From positions 2,976,001 through 3,040,000 of the forward strand of contig JAAROD010000004.1 of assembly GCA_012274445.1 (NCBI GenBank): DNA of 64,000 nt, written 5' to 3'. Every line of letters starts with the position of its first letter. Within the stretch, counting starts at the first letter, position 1. The notes beneath the pieces are model-generated. The model did no database searches. It was not told the origin of the DNA and worked only from the letters and a program-made list of their open reading frames with translations. Positions 31,921 through 43,452 of this stretch are shown piece after piece. The translations under genes were made by a program, and so were the position numbers. Source of the DNA: Sclerotiophoma versabilis (taxonomy: Eukaryota > Ascomycota > Dothideomycetes > Pleosporales > Didymellaceae).

Positions 31921-33665
31921 GATGAAAGTTCTGATCTGATGAAGCTGGTGGTCGATGCTTGGGAGATGATAAATGGTCAGACTTGAGAAGGTAAGACGCT
32001 AAGCGGCAAAGCCTAACCGCTTATGGCCCTAGTGTCAAGTGTGAAGTTAACGACGATGCATTCACAATTCTCTTGATTTAAATCCGGCAATTTCTCAATG
32101 CTTTGTTCTGGATAATACGTACAGCTAGGTTTGATTTTCCCAAACATTGCATCTCGTTCCCAGCTTGTATGGGTCCGCGAATACTATATTCCCTATAAAC
32201 GCCATCTTGTCTACATTCTGCTGATCCTAACTAACCGCTTGCCCCTCTCAAGAGCATGTTGCCACTCTCCGCCTACGCGGGGAAGTCCAAAACTCCTGCT
32301 CTAGTGACTGTTCTCTAGTATTCATTTCCTTGGCCAGCTAATATCTCATAATTATTTTACCGTAACGATCTTACTTGCTGTAATCTGTCACAACGATCTT
32401 TCCATCTAGCGTTCTTCTGTACCACCTTGGGTTACAAGTCATTCCTTGACTGCAAGACATCGCTTATTTGTTTATCTATTGGCTATAGAGTTCAGTTGCT
32501 GTTGTTTTGTACACTGCTCAGGAGCTTTCAAGGTCTCAAGCTGAAAGGTGGGACCATCTAGCTTACGATACTCATGTAATTTGAAGTCTTTGGTCAACGA
32601 TACCGACAGGCATATCGAAGAGTATGGCATCGCGAGAGCGAGGTTGGCCTCCAACTAAGTTGCTAATCTCGTGTCCTGCTTCTTAGGTCTTCATCCTTTG
32701 AAATTGCAGGACGAACAACATGGTGGTACGAGCAGGGTAGGGCATGTGACATAACTCGGAAAGTAGCTGCAACAGCCCCTGAGACCATATGCGCTGATCT
32801 ATGATTCCCACAGCATATGTCATAACTGCTTGCTCTGCTGACTCGTAGATCGCGAAAAACTATTGGATGATGTTCTTTTCACCTATAAGCCCACGGGTCC
32901 AGATTAAGATCTCGTTCTTTTTCAGCGCTGACATAGTCGCCACATGTGCAGCAAACACTATCGCTTTGGTGATTTTTGTGTAGATCTAAGAGTTCGTTCG
33001 AATAAGAGGTAGTCCACCTGTGGTCAGCTTCAGCCGATCGAGCACTGCGTTATTGAGTTGGAACTTTCTTTTATTGTAAAGTTGATCGTTGTAAAGGCTT
33101 CGCGCGACATTCCCTTCCTTAGATGGCCGTTATGGGTACCAAGTTCTGCTCATACTGCTTCTGTCATAGAATTTGGTCCTGTTCGGAAGTCATTCCGGCG
33201 TAGGATGGACGGTTGTCCGCGATGAACCTCTGGAATCGCTCTGTTGGACTTTGTGAAACCCTTTATTGGCACTCGCCCGGGCGGTGATGAAGAGAGTCGA
33301 TAGGTCGGCACGCTGCCTCATCATCGGCGCGATAACTTTCACCTCGCTTCGTCGTCCGCTTCATTTGACATTGCCAACAGTTAGATCCAGGACGACAGCA
33401 GAAGCCATGTTTCTTTTTCTGTTCTGCAGCAAGTATGCGCGCCCAAATGCTGCCCACCCAAGCTTTGCAGCGATTTTCTTTCACACCCAAATTCGTCCCC
33501 AGTAAAGACCAAGGATTACACGCCACCGCACCTGCTAATGCACTCGTACAAGCGCAAGCAATCGCGGCGCAGATGTTACACAGACCTGATACGGCATGCA
33601 CATTCATCTTTCTATAGCTGATCCAGAGGCTAGCAAATGTCAACGGTATTTGTACACAACATGCT
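31921..33665. other. Gene desert, 1.7 kb
   Basis: The left 250 bp contain the promoter of the DHX35-like gene. From about 32080 to 33250 the DNA is AT-richer than the genes around it, with stops in all frames and no domain. A 150-codon minus frame (33263-33715), Cys/Ala-rich, runs into the 3' end of the next gene and has no support. No transposon motifs or terminal repeats were recognised. Confidence 0.5.
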
Positions 33666-34592
33666 TCAAAGCTTCGCCTTGACTGGAGCAAAAGTGCTGC
33701 CTTGCGCACCTCCAAGCGCCTCTACAAGCTCATCCGTCTTCTGTAGCACCCACGTACACCCTTCATCACTCGCCAACCACCTGATCGCCTCCTCTGAACC
33801 AGCAGCCGGCTCATCCTTCCAACTCCCATCGTCCAAGGCCTTCCTCAGTCCAAAGACATGACTCAACACCTGCGGACCTACACCCTGCTGCGCCCGCAAG
33901 CATGTAATTGCAATCAAGCTTGTTGAGATACGGCCTACAGTCGCGCCCGTTGAGCGCTCAGGATCCGTGAACAAACCACCGTACTCGTTGTTGATAATGA
34001 AAACAGGCAGATCGGGGTGCGCCTCGCCCAGCTTGGCCTCCAGCTTCTCATTCAAAGGCTTGTAGATCTTGTCCCACAGCCCGCGCCCGCGCTGATTGAT
34101 CTGCTCAATGTTCGATGCGTCCGGGTAGCGCGTCGGTGTGGTGTTGAGTTTCGCGTAGATGTCTTGTGGGAGCGAGGCGCGGAAGGCGTTTAGCATGTTG
34201 ATTGTGCGTGGAATCTATAATCTATCAGCTATTGCCCCATTACATCTTCCCTTTCAGATGCATGAGGGTTTGTGGTTGGGGATGCGTACGCCATTGAATC
34301 CAATACACTTCAGCGCCACCTCGCGCATAAACTCTGCGACTTGGACGCTGTCTTCTTGCGATTTTGATTCTACGGTGCTGTGGAATAAAGCTTCCATGCT
34401 CTCGGGTGAGTTCATGGTCATCGTTGCCGCCGTGCTGACGGCGAGCCACGATGGCCGGCCCAGCTGCCGGTCGGTCGCTTCGTGTTCGATCTTCTTGAAC
34501 ACAGATTGGATCTTTGGTGGTGCGGGGACGGGGCCTGGGCGTGCGTGCGCGGCGTTTATGAGCTGCTTGAGGGCTGGGGAGAGCTTCGACAT
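33666..34592 (-). CDS. AhpD-like protein with peroxisomal targeting signal (Pxp2-type)
   Basis: Two exons, 34592-34290 and 34214-33666, with a 75-nt intron (donor GTACGC, acceptor TTATAG), encode 283 residues. The sequence (LSPALKQLINAAHARPGP, VALKCIGFNGIPRTINML, RGRGLWDKIYKPL, VFIINNEYGGLFTDPE) matches a fungal family with the all-helical AhpD/carboxymuconolactone decarboxylase fold, related to yeast peroxisomal Pxp2. The usual CxxC of true AhpD peroxidases is not evident, so peroxidase activity is doubtful. The protein ends in PVKAKL; the terminal AKL fits the PTS1 consensus for import by Pex5. Catalytic role unknown. It stands between two long gene-free stretches. Confidence 0.8.
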
Positions 34593-36260
34593 GGTGGGCG
34601 GGAGCTATTTAACTTCGATATAGATGTTTACAGTATGTTAGAGAGGTCAAGACGAAGACAGTTGACGTTCTGGTACTATTCGGCGCCCGGAAATGTATAC
34701 TGAGAGGCTCTGGAGTAACGGGCGCACATCAATTGACGAAAGTGCTCGAAGTCGCGAAAGTCGTATGACGCCAGACGAGCGCGCCGGCTTCCGAGGCATC
34801 TCGGTGTTCAGATCTGGCGCCGAAGCCCGCAGTTTCTCCTCCAGACTTTCATCCTGCTAACCATCACTGCTCCCATCATGGCAAACTCAGTTGAGACGTT
34901 CCACGATTGTAAGTATGTGTAAACACAAAAATAATAAGGAGACTCTTCCAGGGACCCGCTGCAGGCCGAAGATGCTGCTAGCTCCGGAGCGCTATCTTCT
35001 CTCGCTGGCATATACCATGTCGTCAGAGTTTGGGCGCAATAAGCAATCTGTAACTTGGATTTGATACAGGCAGAAAGAGTAGGTAAACTGCTGAGCAGCC
35101 AACGGCTATTCGAAAGAGGCCCGATTTCTGTATCATTCATGTCTGAGATCGGCACTACGCTTTGCATTCAGTACGGAAGAAGCATGGTCAACTCGTCTAC
35201 CAACTAAGTATCAACCTTGCAACCTACTACCTAGCGACAACAGCATGGCCCGTACGGTGCCTTTTTGAAGGTCGTTACTAACCTGTGTGATGAGCATTTT
35301 ACGACCACGTTGTAGGCATAATCCTCACGTAGTACAAAGATCGATACAATGACAGTACGTCGACTGTAAGGCTGAGCGTCGAAATACCGGAACCTGGAGA
35401 CCTGGCAAATCGATCATGTGCGCGTTTTCCTCAACAACCTAGCCCCGCTCTGGCTGCACGAAATAAACACAAGAGCTGTACACGATCGCAGTTCACATAC
35501 AGATACCATCCCAGATCGCTCATCACGTTTGTCCTATTGGTGCTGACCAGCGTTGCTCTTTAAAGGGCGGTCAGCAAGCGAGCTAGTCTGCTCTCGGCAG
35601 GTACAGTGAAGGACCAAACACAATCCTTTGCCACAGACCGAATCGTAGCTTGCCCTGACTTTCGAATGTTTGCGACGGCTTGCAAAGCATCTTTGTGTCT
35701 GGATTCTGGGCCTGCTGGTGGCTACGCCTGAGTGCAGACAAGGGTGCATGCGGTAGGATTAAGCAACTGCGGGACAATGCTTGACTGGTCGGCAAATGCA
35801 GGTAGCCGCCGCCAACACGTGCGCTAGTCTGTCACATCTGCCGGCTGCTCTCATACTTTCCCCACATGTCTTCGAGTCTTGCTTGTTATTGCACGGTGTC
35901 TGATCCAAGGAAGGCTTTTGGTGCCTAGACTCGGACATTCTCCACGAATTGCACTGAGTTTCCCGCTGCACATCGGTGCGATTATGGATTTACATGTATG
36001 TAAGTATCCCGCGTCCATGCTAACATCACGTCAAAAATCGCGCAACTAACCACATGCAGGCTAAACACCACCAATGAGCCATTTTCACATTGTTTCTGCT
36101 ACAGCATGCGACGAGTTACACTAGCATGAGATTACCACAGTCTTTGACACAATGCAAGACCGCAAGGGTAGCAGAGATAAGGCGATCCTGTTCTTAAGGT
36201 GGTTAACTGCGCTATTTTACACGCGCCCTTGCGTTAACTCTCCAGCTCACCGGATCTGTC
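34593..36260. other. Intergenic, 1.7 kb, with one weak small-gene candidate
   Basis: A possible tiny spliced gene begins at an ATG at 34878 (see finding). A 119-codon minus frame (34808-35167) overlaps it antisense; neither has a recognisable domain. The remainder to 36260 holds no convincing frame, and the last few hundred bases should contain the potassium transporter promoter. Confidence 0.45.
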
Positions 36261-38872
36261 ATGGAAACTTCCATACAGTTTGCAGAGCAGGCCTCACCTT
36301 CTGCTCAAAATCACGCGTCGTCACGCAATGCTATTGGCGGAGTAGTGCGTCTGCGCTCTCGTACGCAGTCGGTCAGCCGCAAGGGATCGATAGATCTCGG
36401 AAAGACTGGTGATTATGAGAATGCCGAAGACGAAGATGCAGGCTTACGAAACGAGGCGGACTACAAGCGCAGTCAGGTAAGTTCTGCATGGTGGGAAATT
36501 GTGCATAGGTTGCACTCAGGCTGATCAAGTGACTACAGTCTTTCAGTATTGGTCAAGTCGTCGCGCTCGCATACCAATCTGTTGGTGTGATCTACGGTGA
36601 CATTGGTACCTCGCCTCTATACGTGTTTTCCTCCACGTTCACAGAAGTCCCGAGCCACATCGACCTGCTAGGCGCATTATCGCTTGTTTTGTGGTCGGTG
36701 ACTTTGATGGTAACAGTCAAATACATCCTCATTATTTTGCACGCAGACAACGATGGCGAGGGCGGCACCTTCAGTACATATTCGCTGCTTTCCAGATATG
36801 TCAGTATTCCCGCAGCTCCAAAGTCAACTCTCGATTACTGACACCTTTCAGGCGAACATTGCCAACCGAGATCCGCGAGAGGCGTCGCTAGTCCGTAGGT
36901 CAGCCTGCGCTTACACCTTGTAACTGAGCTGACTGTCGTAGGTATGCGAAGGCATAATACCGACGACCTGGGCCGTTCCACCAAAACCATTCGATCTGGC
37001 ATTGAGAACTCTATGTTCTTTCGTGGCCTTCTGAAAACGATCGGAGTGCTTGCAGTCTCCATGGTCATGGCTGATGGAGTCTTGACCCCAGCTCAGTCTG
37101 TGCTAGGCGCTGTACAAGGACTGAGCGTAGTGAAACCAGACATCGACAAATCGACAATCGTGGGCGTCACCTGTGCAATCTTGATATTGCTATTTGTGGT
37201 ACAGCCGCTCGGAATTTCGAAGCTCACCATAGTCTTCTCACCAATCGTTATGGTTTGGCTGCTATTGAACGCAGGCTTTGGGATTTATAACCTAGCCAGG
37301 TATGAATGCTCATTTCTTTCGATGACACTCGCTGACGGTGCAGGCACGACCACGCGGTACTGAAGGCATTCAACCCGTACTACGCTTTCGAGTACTTGAT
37401 ACGCAACAAATACCGCGGCTGGAGGAGCCTCGGTGGTATACTCCTTGCCTTCACTGGAGTGGAGGCTCTCTTTGCCGACATCGGTGCTTTCAGTCGCCAT
37501 GCCATTCAGCTCAGCTGGCTGTGCTACGCCTACCCTTGCCTTCTGCTCGCATATATTGGCCAAGCTGCATACATCAGCGAACACCCAGACGCCTACTCTA
37601 ACCCCTTTTTCAACGCTGCTCCACCGGGTTGGCTGATCTTCTCGCTGATTGTGGCCATTGCCGCTGCCATCGTGGCTTCACAGGCAATGATTACAGCAAC
37701 GTTCCAGGTACGTACATTTTGGAAATTCATACAAAATTCGCACTAATGCTTTCAAGCTCCTTACGCAGATCATGAAGCTCTCGTACTTTCCACAAATCAG
37801 GGTGGTCCACACATCGACAACCTACCACGGGCAGCTGTATGTACCGGCTGTCAACTGGCTGCTCATGGTAGGAACAGTGGTGGTTGCTGCCATTTACAAC
37901 AACACCACTTCTCTTGGTAATGCGTATGGTGTGTGCGTCATGTTTGTTACCTTCTTTGACACATGCATGGTCACCCTTGTGGCGATTCTAGTGTGGCGCA
38001 TCAAACCGTATTACATAATCTTGCCCGCGCTGACTGTCGCTTCCCTGGATGGAGCTTATCTTTCGTCTGCGCTTACGAAAGTACCGGATGGCGCGTGGTT
38101 TACCATTCTGCTCGCTACACTGCTTGCCTCCATCTTCATACTGTGGCGGTTTGGCAAAGAAAAGCAGTGGTTTGCAGAGGCGAGCGATCGATTCCCGACT
38201 ACCCACTTTGTCAGGACGCGTTCTGATGGGCAACTGCAACTTACTGAGCGGTTTGGCAACGAAATTGTTGGCTCCATGGAAGCTTTCGGTATATTCTTCG
38301 ACAAAGCTGGTGAGACGACCCCCATCGTATTCAACCAGTTCATTCGTAAGCTCGTCGCCGCGCCTACAGTCATCATATTCTTCCACCTACGACCGCTGGA
38401 CCAGCCTTTTGTCGAGCCAGAGGATCGATATAGCGTGTCACGACTCGCAATACCCAACTGTTACCGCCTCGTGGTGCGACATGGGTACATGGATGAGGTC
38501 ATTTCACCCAACCTTGCGACCCTGATCTTCGAGAAGGTGCGCGACCATATAGTAGAGCGCGCTCTGGATCGCGAAGGAGAGAAAGCCGCAGCCACCCCTG
38601 CCAGCGGTGTTCAGGGCCCCGAGCAAGACAATGTCTCAGCACGCAGCTCCACAACTTCATCTCGTCTCGAAGCGCTAGAGCGTGCCTTCAATCACAAGGT
38701 GCTGTACATTACTGGCAAAGAGCAGATGAAGATCATCAAGGGAACGAATATTGTGCGCCGGTTCTTCCTCCACATCTTTCTGTTCATTCGCGATAATACG
38801 CGAACAAAGATTGCAAGCCTGGACATCCCGATGGACAAAGTGATCGAGGTGGGGTTCGTGAAGGATATATAG
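36261..38872 (+). CDS. HAK/KUP-type high-affinity potassium transporter
   Basis: Six exons, 36261-36476, 36539-36799, 36852-36894, 36942-37299, 37344-37707 and 37769-38872, with introns of 44-62 nt, encode 781 residues. The family signature GDIGTSPLY lies at about 92-100 in the first membrane helix. Around twelve hydrophobic helices follow, with the conserved ADNDGEGGTFSTYSLLSRY cytosolic loop, MVMADGVLTPAQSVLGAVQG, and GGILLAFTGVEALFADIGAFS. The C-terminal ~250 residues form a cytosolic domain including VGSMEAFGIFFDKAGE. HAK proteins drive uphill K+ uptake, usually as H+ or Na+ symporters, at the plasma membrane under potassium starvation. The 43-nt third exon is fixed by phase: only the GTAGGT donor after C at 36894 keeps the frame. 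Confidence 0.94.
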
Positions 38873-39777
38873 TCTTTGTAGCCAATTCTGCTTTATCACT
38901 CTATCTGAGCAGAGAGTTCACCATCAACTATCGTATGACTTTACCTTGTGGCCCCGAAGCAAACCCTTCGAATTTTATTAAATGTACAGAAACCGTAATG
39001 TGCTTCCGTAGACAACAATCATAATGGTCTGGGCACCAGATCCAGAGCAGTTCGGTTCCTTTACTCACAACAGATCATGTATGTTTCCCTGCCTTCTTTT
39101 AAGGAAGATGCAGTAGTAAATATAGACAGTGGAGGCTGACGTTGTGCCGGCGCTAGAACCACGACTTCCCACACTCTTTCGTCTCGACTATCTAACACTT
39201 CACACCTCATCGCATAGTTTGTTGTAATACAAACTTCGAATGTCATATTGACTGTGGAACGTTATCTCCACCCTTGGAGGTTTGTTATCAAGACTGAGGA
39301 TCTTGTTACGAGAAGACATTAAACGATAGTCTTCACAGCCTTGGGTGACAATAAGGCAACAAGGAGAAGTACTACCTCTACTCGATGGGGGGTGGTAGAG
39401 TATGAGCCAGTTAGAAAGCACCGAGCGACTTTGTTGTGCATTCGAACATACACATGACCGCAGTATTCCAACCTGGGAGCACCCCGCAGCATCCAAGTGG
39501 ATATCAAAGACATGGGCGGCCTATTTGAGTGCTTGAGTGGTGTCTGTCTGGGATCTCTTTACCTGCATCTCACGACTGACGAATGTTGCCAGAACGCACG
39601 TCTGCTATCGTTCACTTTCACTTCGACCCTACAACCATTGCCAAGCGCTTGTGACGCAGATTACTATTGAGAGGACCAGATATTGTCACTCGCACCCACA
39701 TATTTCTTCTGCACATCGCTAAACTCAGATCTCGTTTACGTTCCATCTCCAACTGCCAACTGCTCCAAACGCCAGTG
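38873..39777. other. Intergenic, 0.9 kb
   Basis: The region is AT-rich after the transporter (38930-39010), with a 98-codon minus frame (39200-39496) of no recognisable content. The right end should hold the promoter of the 39778 gene. Nothing else seen. Confidence 0.45.
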
Positions 39778-40431
39778 ATGACTCGAAAGTCAAGACGACA
39801 TAGCAAAAAGACACGTGCGAATTCCATGCACGCCAGAGCCGCCCCTCACAGCATGAGAACGCATATAAATCGCAACGACAACTGGGTCGGGGCGCCGCTG
39901 CTTAACGCGATGGACACGATGGAGGGACACGTTCAAGAGATGCTTGACCACGGTCGTCATCCCGTACAGCCTACAGCCCCGAATGCAGCGCTGACACTAG
40001 ACAACACTACCGTGAATGCACAGATTGTCTGCGAGGTCAAGCGGCGCATGGAAGACAAGCTCACTGACATTGTGGACACCGCAGCCGCCACGCGCATTGA
40101 GCAGCTGCAAGACTCGCGCAAAGTCGATCAAACGAACAACGGCGCACTCCAGACCGCAAGAACACCTGACTGTCCAAAAATCCACGAGCTAGACGTTCTG
40201 CACCGTCACGAGCATGTTCTGAACACCGCGCTGGTGGAGCGACTGTTCCAGGCGCAAGCGCTTGAAGGTGATCCAGCGGTGAGGTTCGAGGAGACGACGT
40301 TCAGTCTACAGGGTACAGATAGTGTGAGCTCAGTGTTGGTCTCACATGTCGAGGCGCTGGTTATTAAGGTCGAGATGCTGGAGAGGCGAGTCGAGTGGCT
40401 GGAAGAGTCGCTTGAAAGCAAGGGAGTGTAA
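39778..40431 (+). CDS. Hypothetical protein with basic N-terminus and C-terminal coiled coil
   Basis: Frame of 217 residues from the ATG at 39778. The frame is open further upstream but only with TTG, so this ATG is preferred. The N-terminus is very basic (MTRKSRRHSKKTRANSMHAR). The middle contains VCEVKRRMEDKLTDIVDTAA. The C-terminus is a short coiled coil (HVEALVIKVEMLERRVEWLEE). No known domain is visible. Composition is consistent over the length and codons favour C/G at third positions, so it is probably real but lineage-restricted. No function inferred. Confidence 0.55.
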   Translation: MTRKSRRHSKKTRANSMHARAAPHSMRTHINRNDNWVGAPLLNAMDTMEGHVQEMLDHGRHPVQPTAPNAALTLDNTTVNAQIVCEVKRRMEDKLTDIVDTAAATRIEQLQDSRKVDQTNNGALQTARTPDCPKIHELDVLHRHEHVLNTALVERLFQAQALEGDPAVRFEETTFSLQGTDSVSSVLVSHVEALVIKVEMLERRVEWLEESLESKGV

Positions 40432-40800
40432 ATGCAGCCCAATGAAGTATGAGTTAGGCTTGATCACGGGCTTGAGAAAAGTCTACCTCAATCTGTCCCT
40501 TCGGCCTTTTCTTTGATGAAATGGATCAATAAGAACAGAAAGCTCCAGGTACATTTTCGAAAGCAATGAGTTTCATATTGTGAACAAAAGCGAGGACTCC
40601 CCCTCCTTATAAACCCACCAAGCGCAACCCCCGCTCTTAGCGCGTGGTCATGCAACCCCCAAAGCTGCTGCCTTATTGTTGAAATTGTTTTCTCAAACAA
40701 CACTTATACATCATTGCTTTCACAGCATAACACAGTCGAACTACCCAGGTTTGCAATCAAGCTTTGGTTTTTAGACAACCCTGCATTTGTCAAAGTCAAG
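40432..40800. promoter_or_regulatory. Intergenic, esterase promoter
   Basis: Tandem arrangement of 0.37 kb between the coiled-coil gene and the GDSL esterase. A possible TATA-like CTTATACAT lies about 100 bp upstream of the ATG. Nothing else seen. Confidence 0.4.
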
Positions 40801-41716
40801 ATGGGTTCCCGTATACACGTCCCGCAGTTTATACTGTTTGGCGCCTCTCTCACTGAGTGGGCTTTCGACGAAAAAACCGAGGGATTTGGGTGGTACCTCG
40901 AGCAAAAGTACAAAGGCAAAGTTCGAGTCCAAAACGAAGGTACTTCAAGCGATGACTACTACTTCATCATATATGTTAGCTTCGGGCTTAGTTGACGTAC
41001 AAGTGAACAGGTCAAGCAGGGTAGGTTGCACGCACTACGCCAACATCCAAGAGACCAGGGACATTGACTTGCAGCGTAGCTATACGTCCAGCCACCTCCT
41101 CCCCAACTTTGACCGCATAATTACTCGCGCCACGTACCCAACTGCACCGCGCACCCTCCTCTTTACCATCTTCCTGGGCGCGAACGATGCCTGCTTCGTC
41201 GGCAATACAGAATACGTTACTCTGCCCACGTTCGAGGCTAATATCCGCATGTTTGTAGAAACAATTCTTACGCAGGATGCAATGCCCGACACGAAAATCG
41301 TGCTGATCACTCCACCGCCCATCAACATCCCGAGCCCTGGCACCGAAAGCAAGAGTGCTGATAAGATCAAAGATTTGAACAATGCTAAGAAGGAGATGAG
41401 GGGGTATAGAACCTACATGAGTAAGAAGAGGTATGCTGAGCGGATTGTGCAGATTGCGGAGGAGTATGAAGAGACTGGGCGGGTGGTTGGATTGGACTTA
41501 TGGGGCCATCTAGTCAGGAATAGGGTGGAGGAGGTCGGAGGGGAATACGATGATGAATTGCTGCCAGGTTCTGGGTTGTACGGGGCGAAAGACTTTGGTG
41601 AAGGGTACTTCACTGATGGACTGCATTTGGATAAAAAGGGGTACAATGTGCTTTCCAAGGTCTTGTATGAGACGGTTATAACAAAATGGCCTGAACTGGC
41701 TCCGGAACATTTGTGA
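40801..41716 (+). CDS. GDSL/SGNH esterase of the isoamyl acetate hydrolase (Iah1) type
   Basis: Exons 40801-40939, a 10-nt microexon 41011-41020, and 41080-41716 encode 261 residues. Block I is FGASLTEWAF, with the nucleophile Ser in a GASL context instead of GDSL. Block III is LGANDACF. Block V is DGLHLDKKGY, with the Asp and His of the catalytic triad. The microexon supplies Gln-Ala-Gly so that exons read NEGQAGYTSSHLLPNFD, the block II loop carrying the oxyanion-hole Gly. Both introns (71 and 59 nt) have GT..AG ends. Yeast Iah1 hydrolyses acetate esters such as isoamyl acetate; the substrate here is inferred from family only. No signal peptide, so probably cytosolic. Confidence 0.88.
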
Positions 41717-41798
41717 AGTGTGCACTCCTCTGGAGGAGGCTGAGCGTCTTTACTCGAGATTTTGCTATTGGGGTATCTAATCGAATGTTGAGTGTCGC

Positions 41799-42974
41799 CT
41801 AGCCTCTGTTGATTGTGTTACCAGAGCCCTTAGGGTTCTCTTCGACGTATTCATCCCACGCGCGTGCTTTCATCGTCTCCGCATCAGCCGCATCGAGATC
41901 GTCCTCGTTTGGCTCAGGTCGAATCTCGGACTGCGGGCCTCCACCCTCGATGATGCCACCACGGCGCTTCTCCTCTTCCAGATACTCGTCAATAGTCATA
42001 GTCGGTAGGCTGTGGTCCGGCCGGAAAACGTTTTTCTTGAGTGTCTGGCGGTTGTCAAGAAGTGTGAAAGGCCGCATCGGCTTGCCATCGCTACTGAGGA
42101 TAGGCCCGGAGTATCCAAGGCCGCCGAGTTGGCCATCGAGTCTTTCTGAGTAGCTGTCTTTGTTCCTTTTGTCCTCGCGACCATCCTGTGGGCGTCCGGT
42201 TTCCCTCAGTGGAGGTGCAAGTGGCGCCAGCGAGATGATATGCAATTCCTGGGCAAGTGACTCAAGCGACTGAAACGTCTGATGAACCATGAAGGCAATG
42301 TTGGTGAGATTTAATTCTCGGACAATCTGGTCATCTTGTTCTGCAAGCTTTGGGTTTTGTTGCAGGTACTGCCCGCATGAATGTCAGCTGTGTCTTGCGT
42401 AGGGTCCTTATTGAACATACCTCAAGTTTTCGCTTCAGCTCCTTCTCTTCCCTGAATCTTGCAATCTTTACATCTCTCCTTGCGGTGGCGTCTTTCGTGC
42501 TGACTGTAGAGAAGTTTTGCTTGTCTTCATTGTACGCCTCCAAGAGCTTTGCATCGCCTTTGCCAAGCATGTCGTAAGAGTCTAATAGCTTCAAGAAGAG
42601 TTCATATCGCGCTCTTGCTTGCAAGAGTTGCTCCTTTCGTGCTGAGACCTCAGGAGTGAAGACTTTCTGGATAAGTTCGGCCAAGTGATAGTTGATGGAC
42701 ATGTACCTAACGCAGCTGTGAGTGCTTTGCATGTGACATACACGACTTTGGACACGTACTGAATGTCGGAAGACGGCACGTCCTCCAAGGTTTCGTTTGG
42801 ACTGAACAATGAGAAATCCTCCGCTTTCTTCAGGCATTGCACATATGTGGCGATGGCGTTGTTGAGGTTTTCTTGGTAGGTCGGGCTGTTTGGTTCATAT
42901 GAGGCTGCCAAATCCTCCCGGGCGCGCTCGGCCTTTGAGAACAAGCCGCGTATGCTTTGGTCTTCGTTCGACAT
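41799..42974 (-). CDS. TAP42: PP2A-associated regulatory protein TAP42 (IGBP1/alpha4 family)
   Basis: Three exons, 42974-42760, 42706-42421 and 42368-41799, with introns of 53 and 52 nt, encode 356 residues. Tap42 binds the catalytic subunits of type 2A phosphatases and links them to TOR signalling. The N-terminal helical domain begins with MSNEDQSIRGLFSKAER. The exon junctions give SSDIQYMSINYHLAELIQKV and KRKLEYLQQNPKLAEQ, both family-like. The C-terminus carries the conserved FTLLDNRQTLKKNVFRPD and MTIDEYLEEEKRRGGI segments and an acidic end. It shares a 0.48-kb divergent promoter with the Dicer-like gene. Confidence 0.92.
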
Positions 42975-43452
42975 GCTGAAGGTAATTTTGAGTATCAAGT
43001 GTCGAAGAGACAGAAGCTGGGAGGGGGTTGAGTCGCGGACCACGTGAGTTGGCGTTGATGACAAACATTTGAGCCCCGCGCTTGCCCCGCCACAGCAGAC
43101 ACGTCCATCAACGCGTCACGAACTAAATCACCGACACACGATAAGCCAGAGTTTCTTGCATTCTCCAGAGCCAATAGGAGTCACAATGGATCCCAAGGAT
43201 TATGGCAGGGGGATAATAAGAGGGCGCCTGCTCACCGCTTGGCCATGCTGTGGCAGGCGCTTGCTCCGTTTGCTTCTTCCCAAATGAGACCCGTCTGCGC
43301 AAGTACCAGACATTTCTCTCTTACCCTCGTGCATGTTTGATTGAACACAAGTTTTCCCTTCTCACGTTAGTCATTTCTGCTTTCTTTCTACTCTTCTTGC
43401 ACATACCTGCACTTCCCATACCAGACTCAACTCCGCACCATTTGCAAGCACA
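42975..43452. promoter_or_regulatory. Divergent promoter region, TAP42 and DCL1, with upstream ORF
   Basis: This 478-bp region separates the two start codons. A complete 33-codon frame (ATG at 43186, TGA at 43285-43287) begins with MDPKDYGRG and lies in what may be the DCL1 5' leader. If transcribed it would be an upstream ORF able to reduce Dicer translation. Its last codons are Arg/Leu-rich and Cys-containing, with no sign of being a protein exon. Confidence 0.45.

Noticed and set aside
33263..33715. 150-codon Cys/Ala-rich minus frame
   Set aside because: It overlaps the 3' end of the AhpD-like gene on the same strand in another frame and has no recognisable feature.
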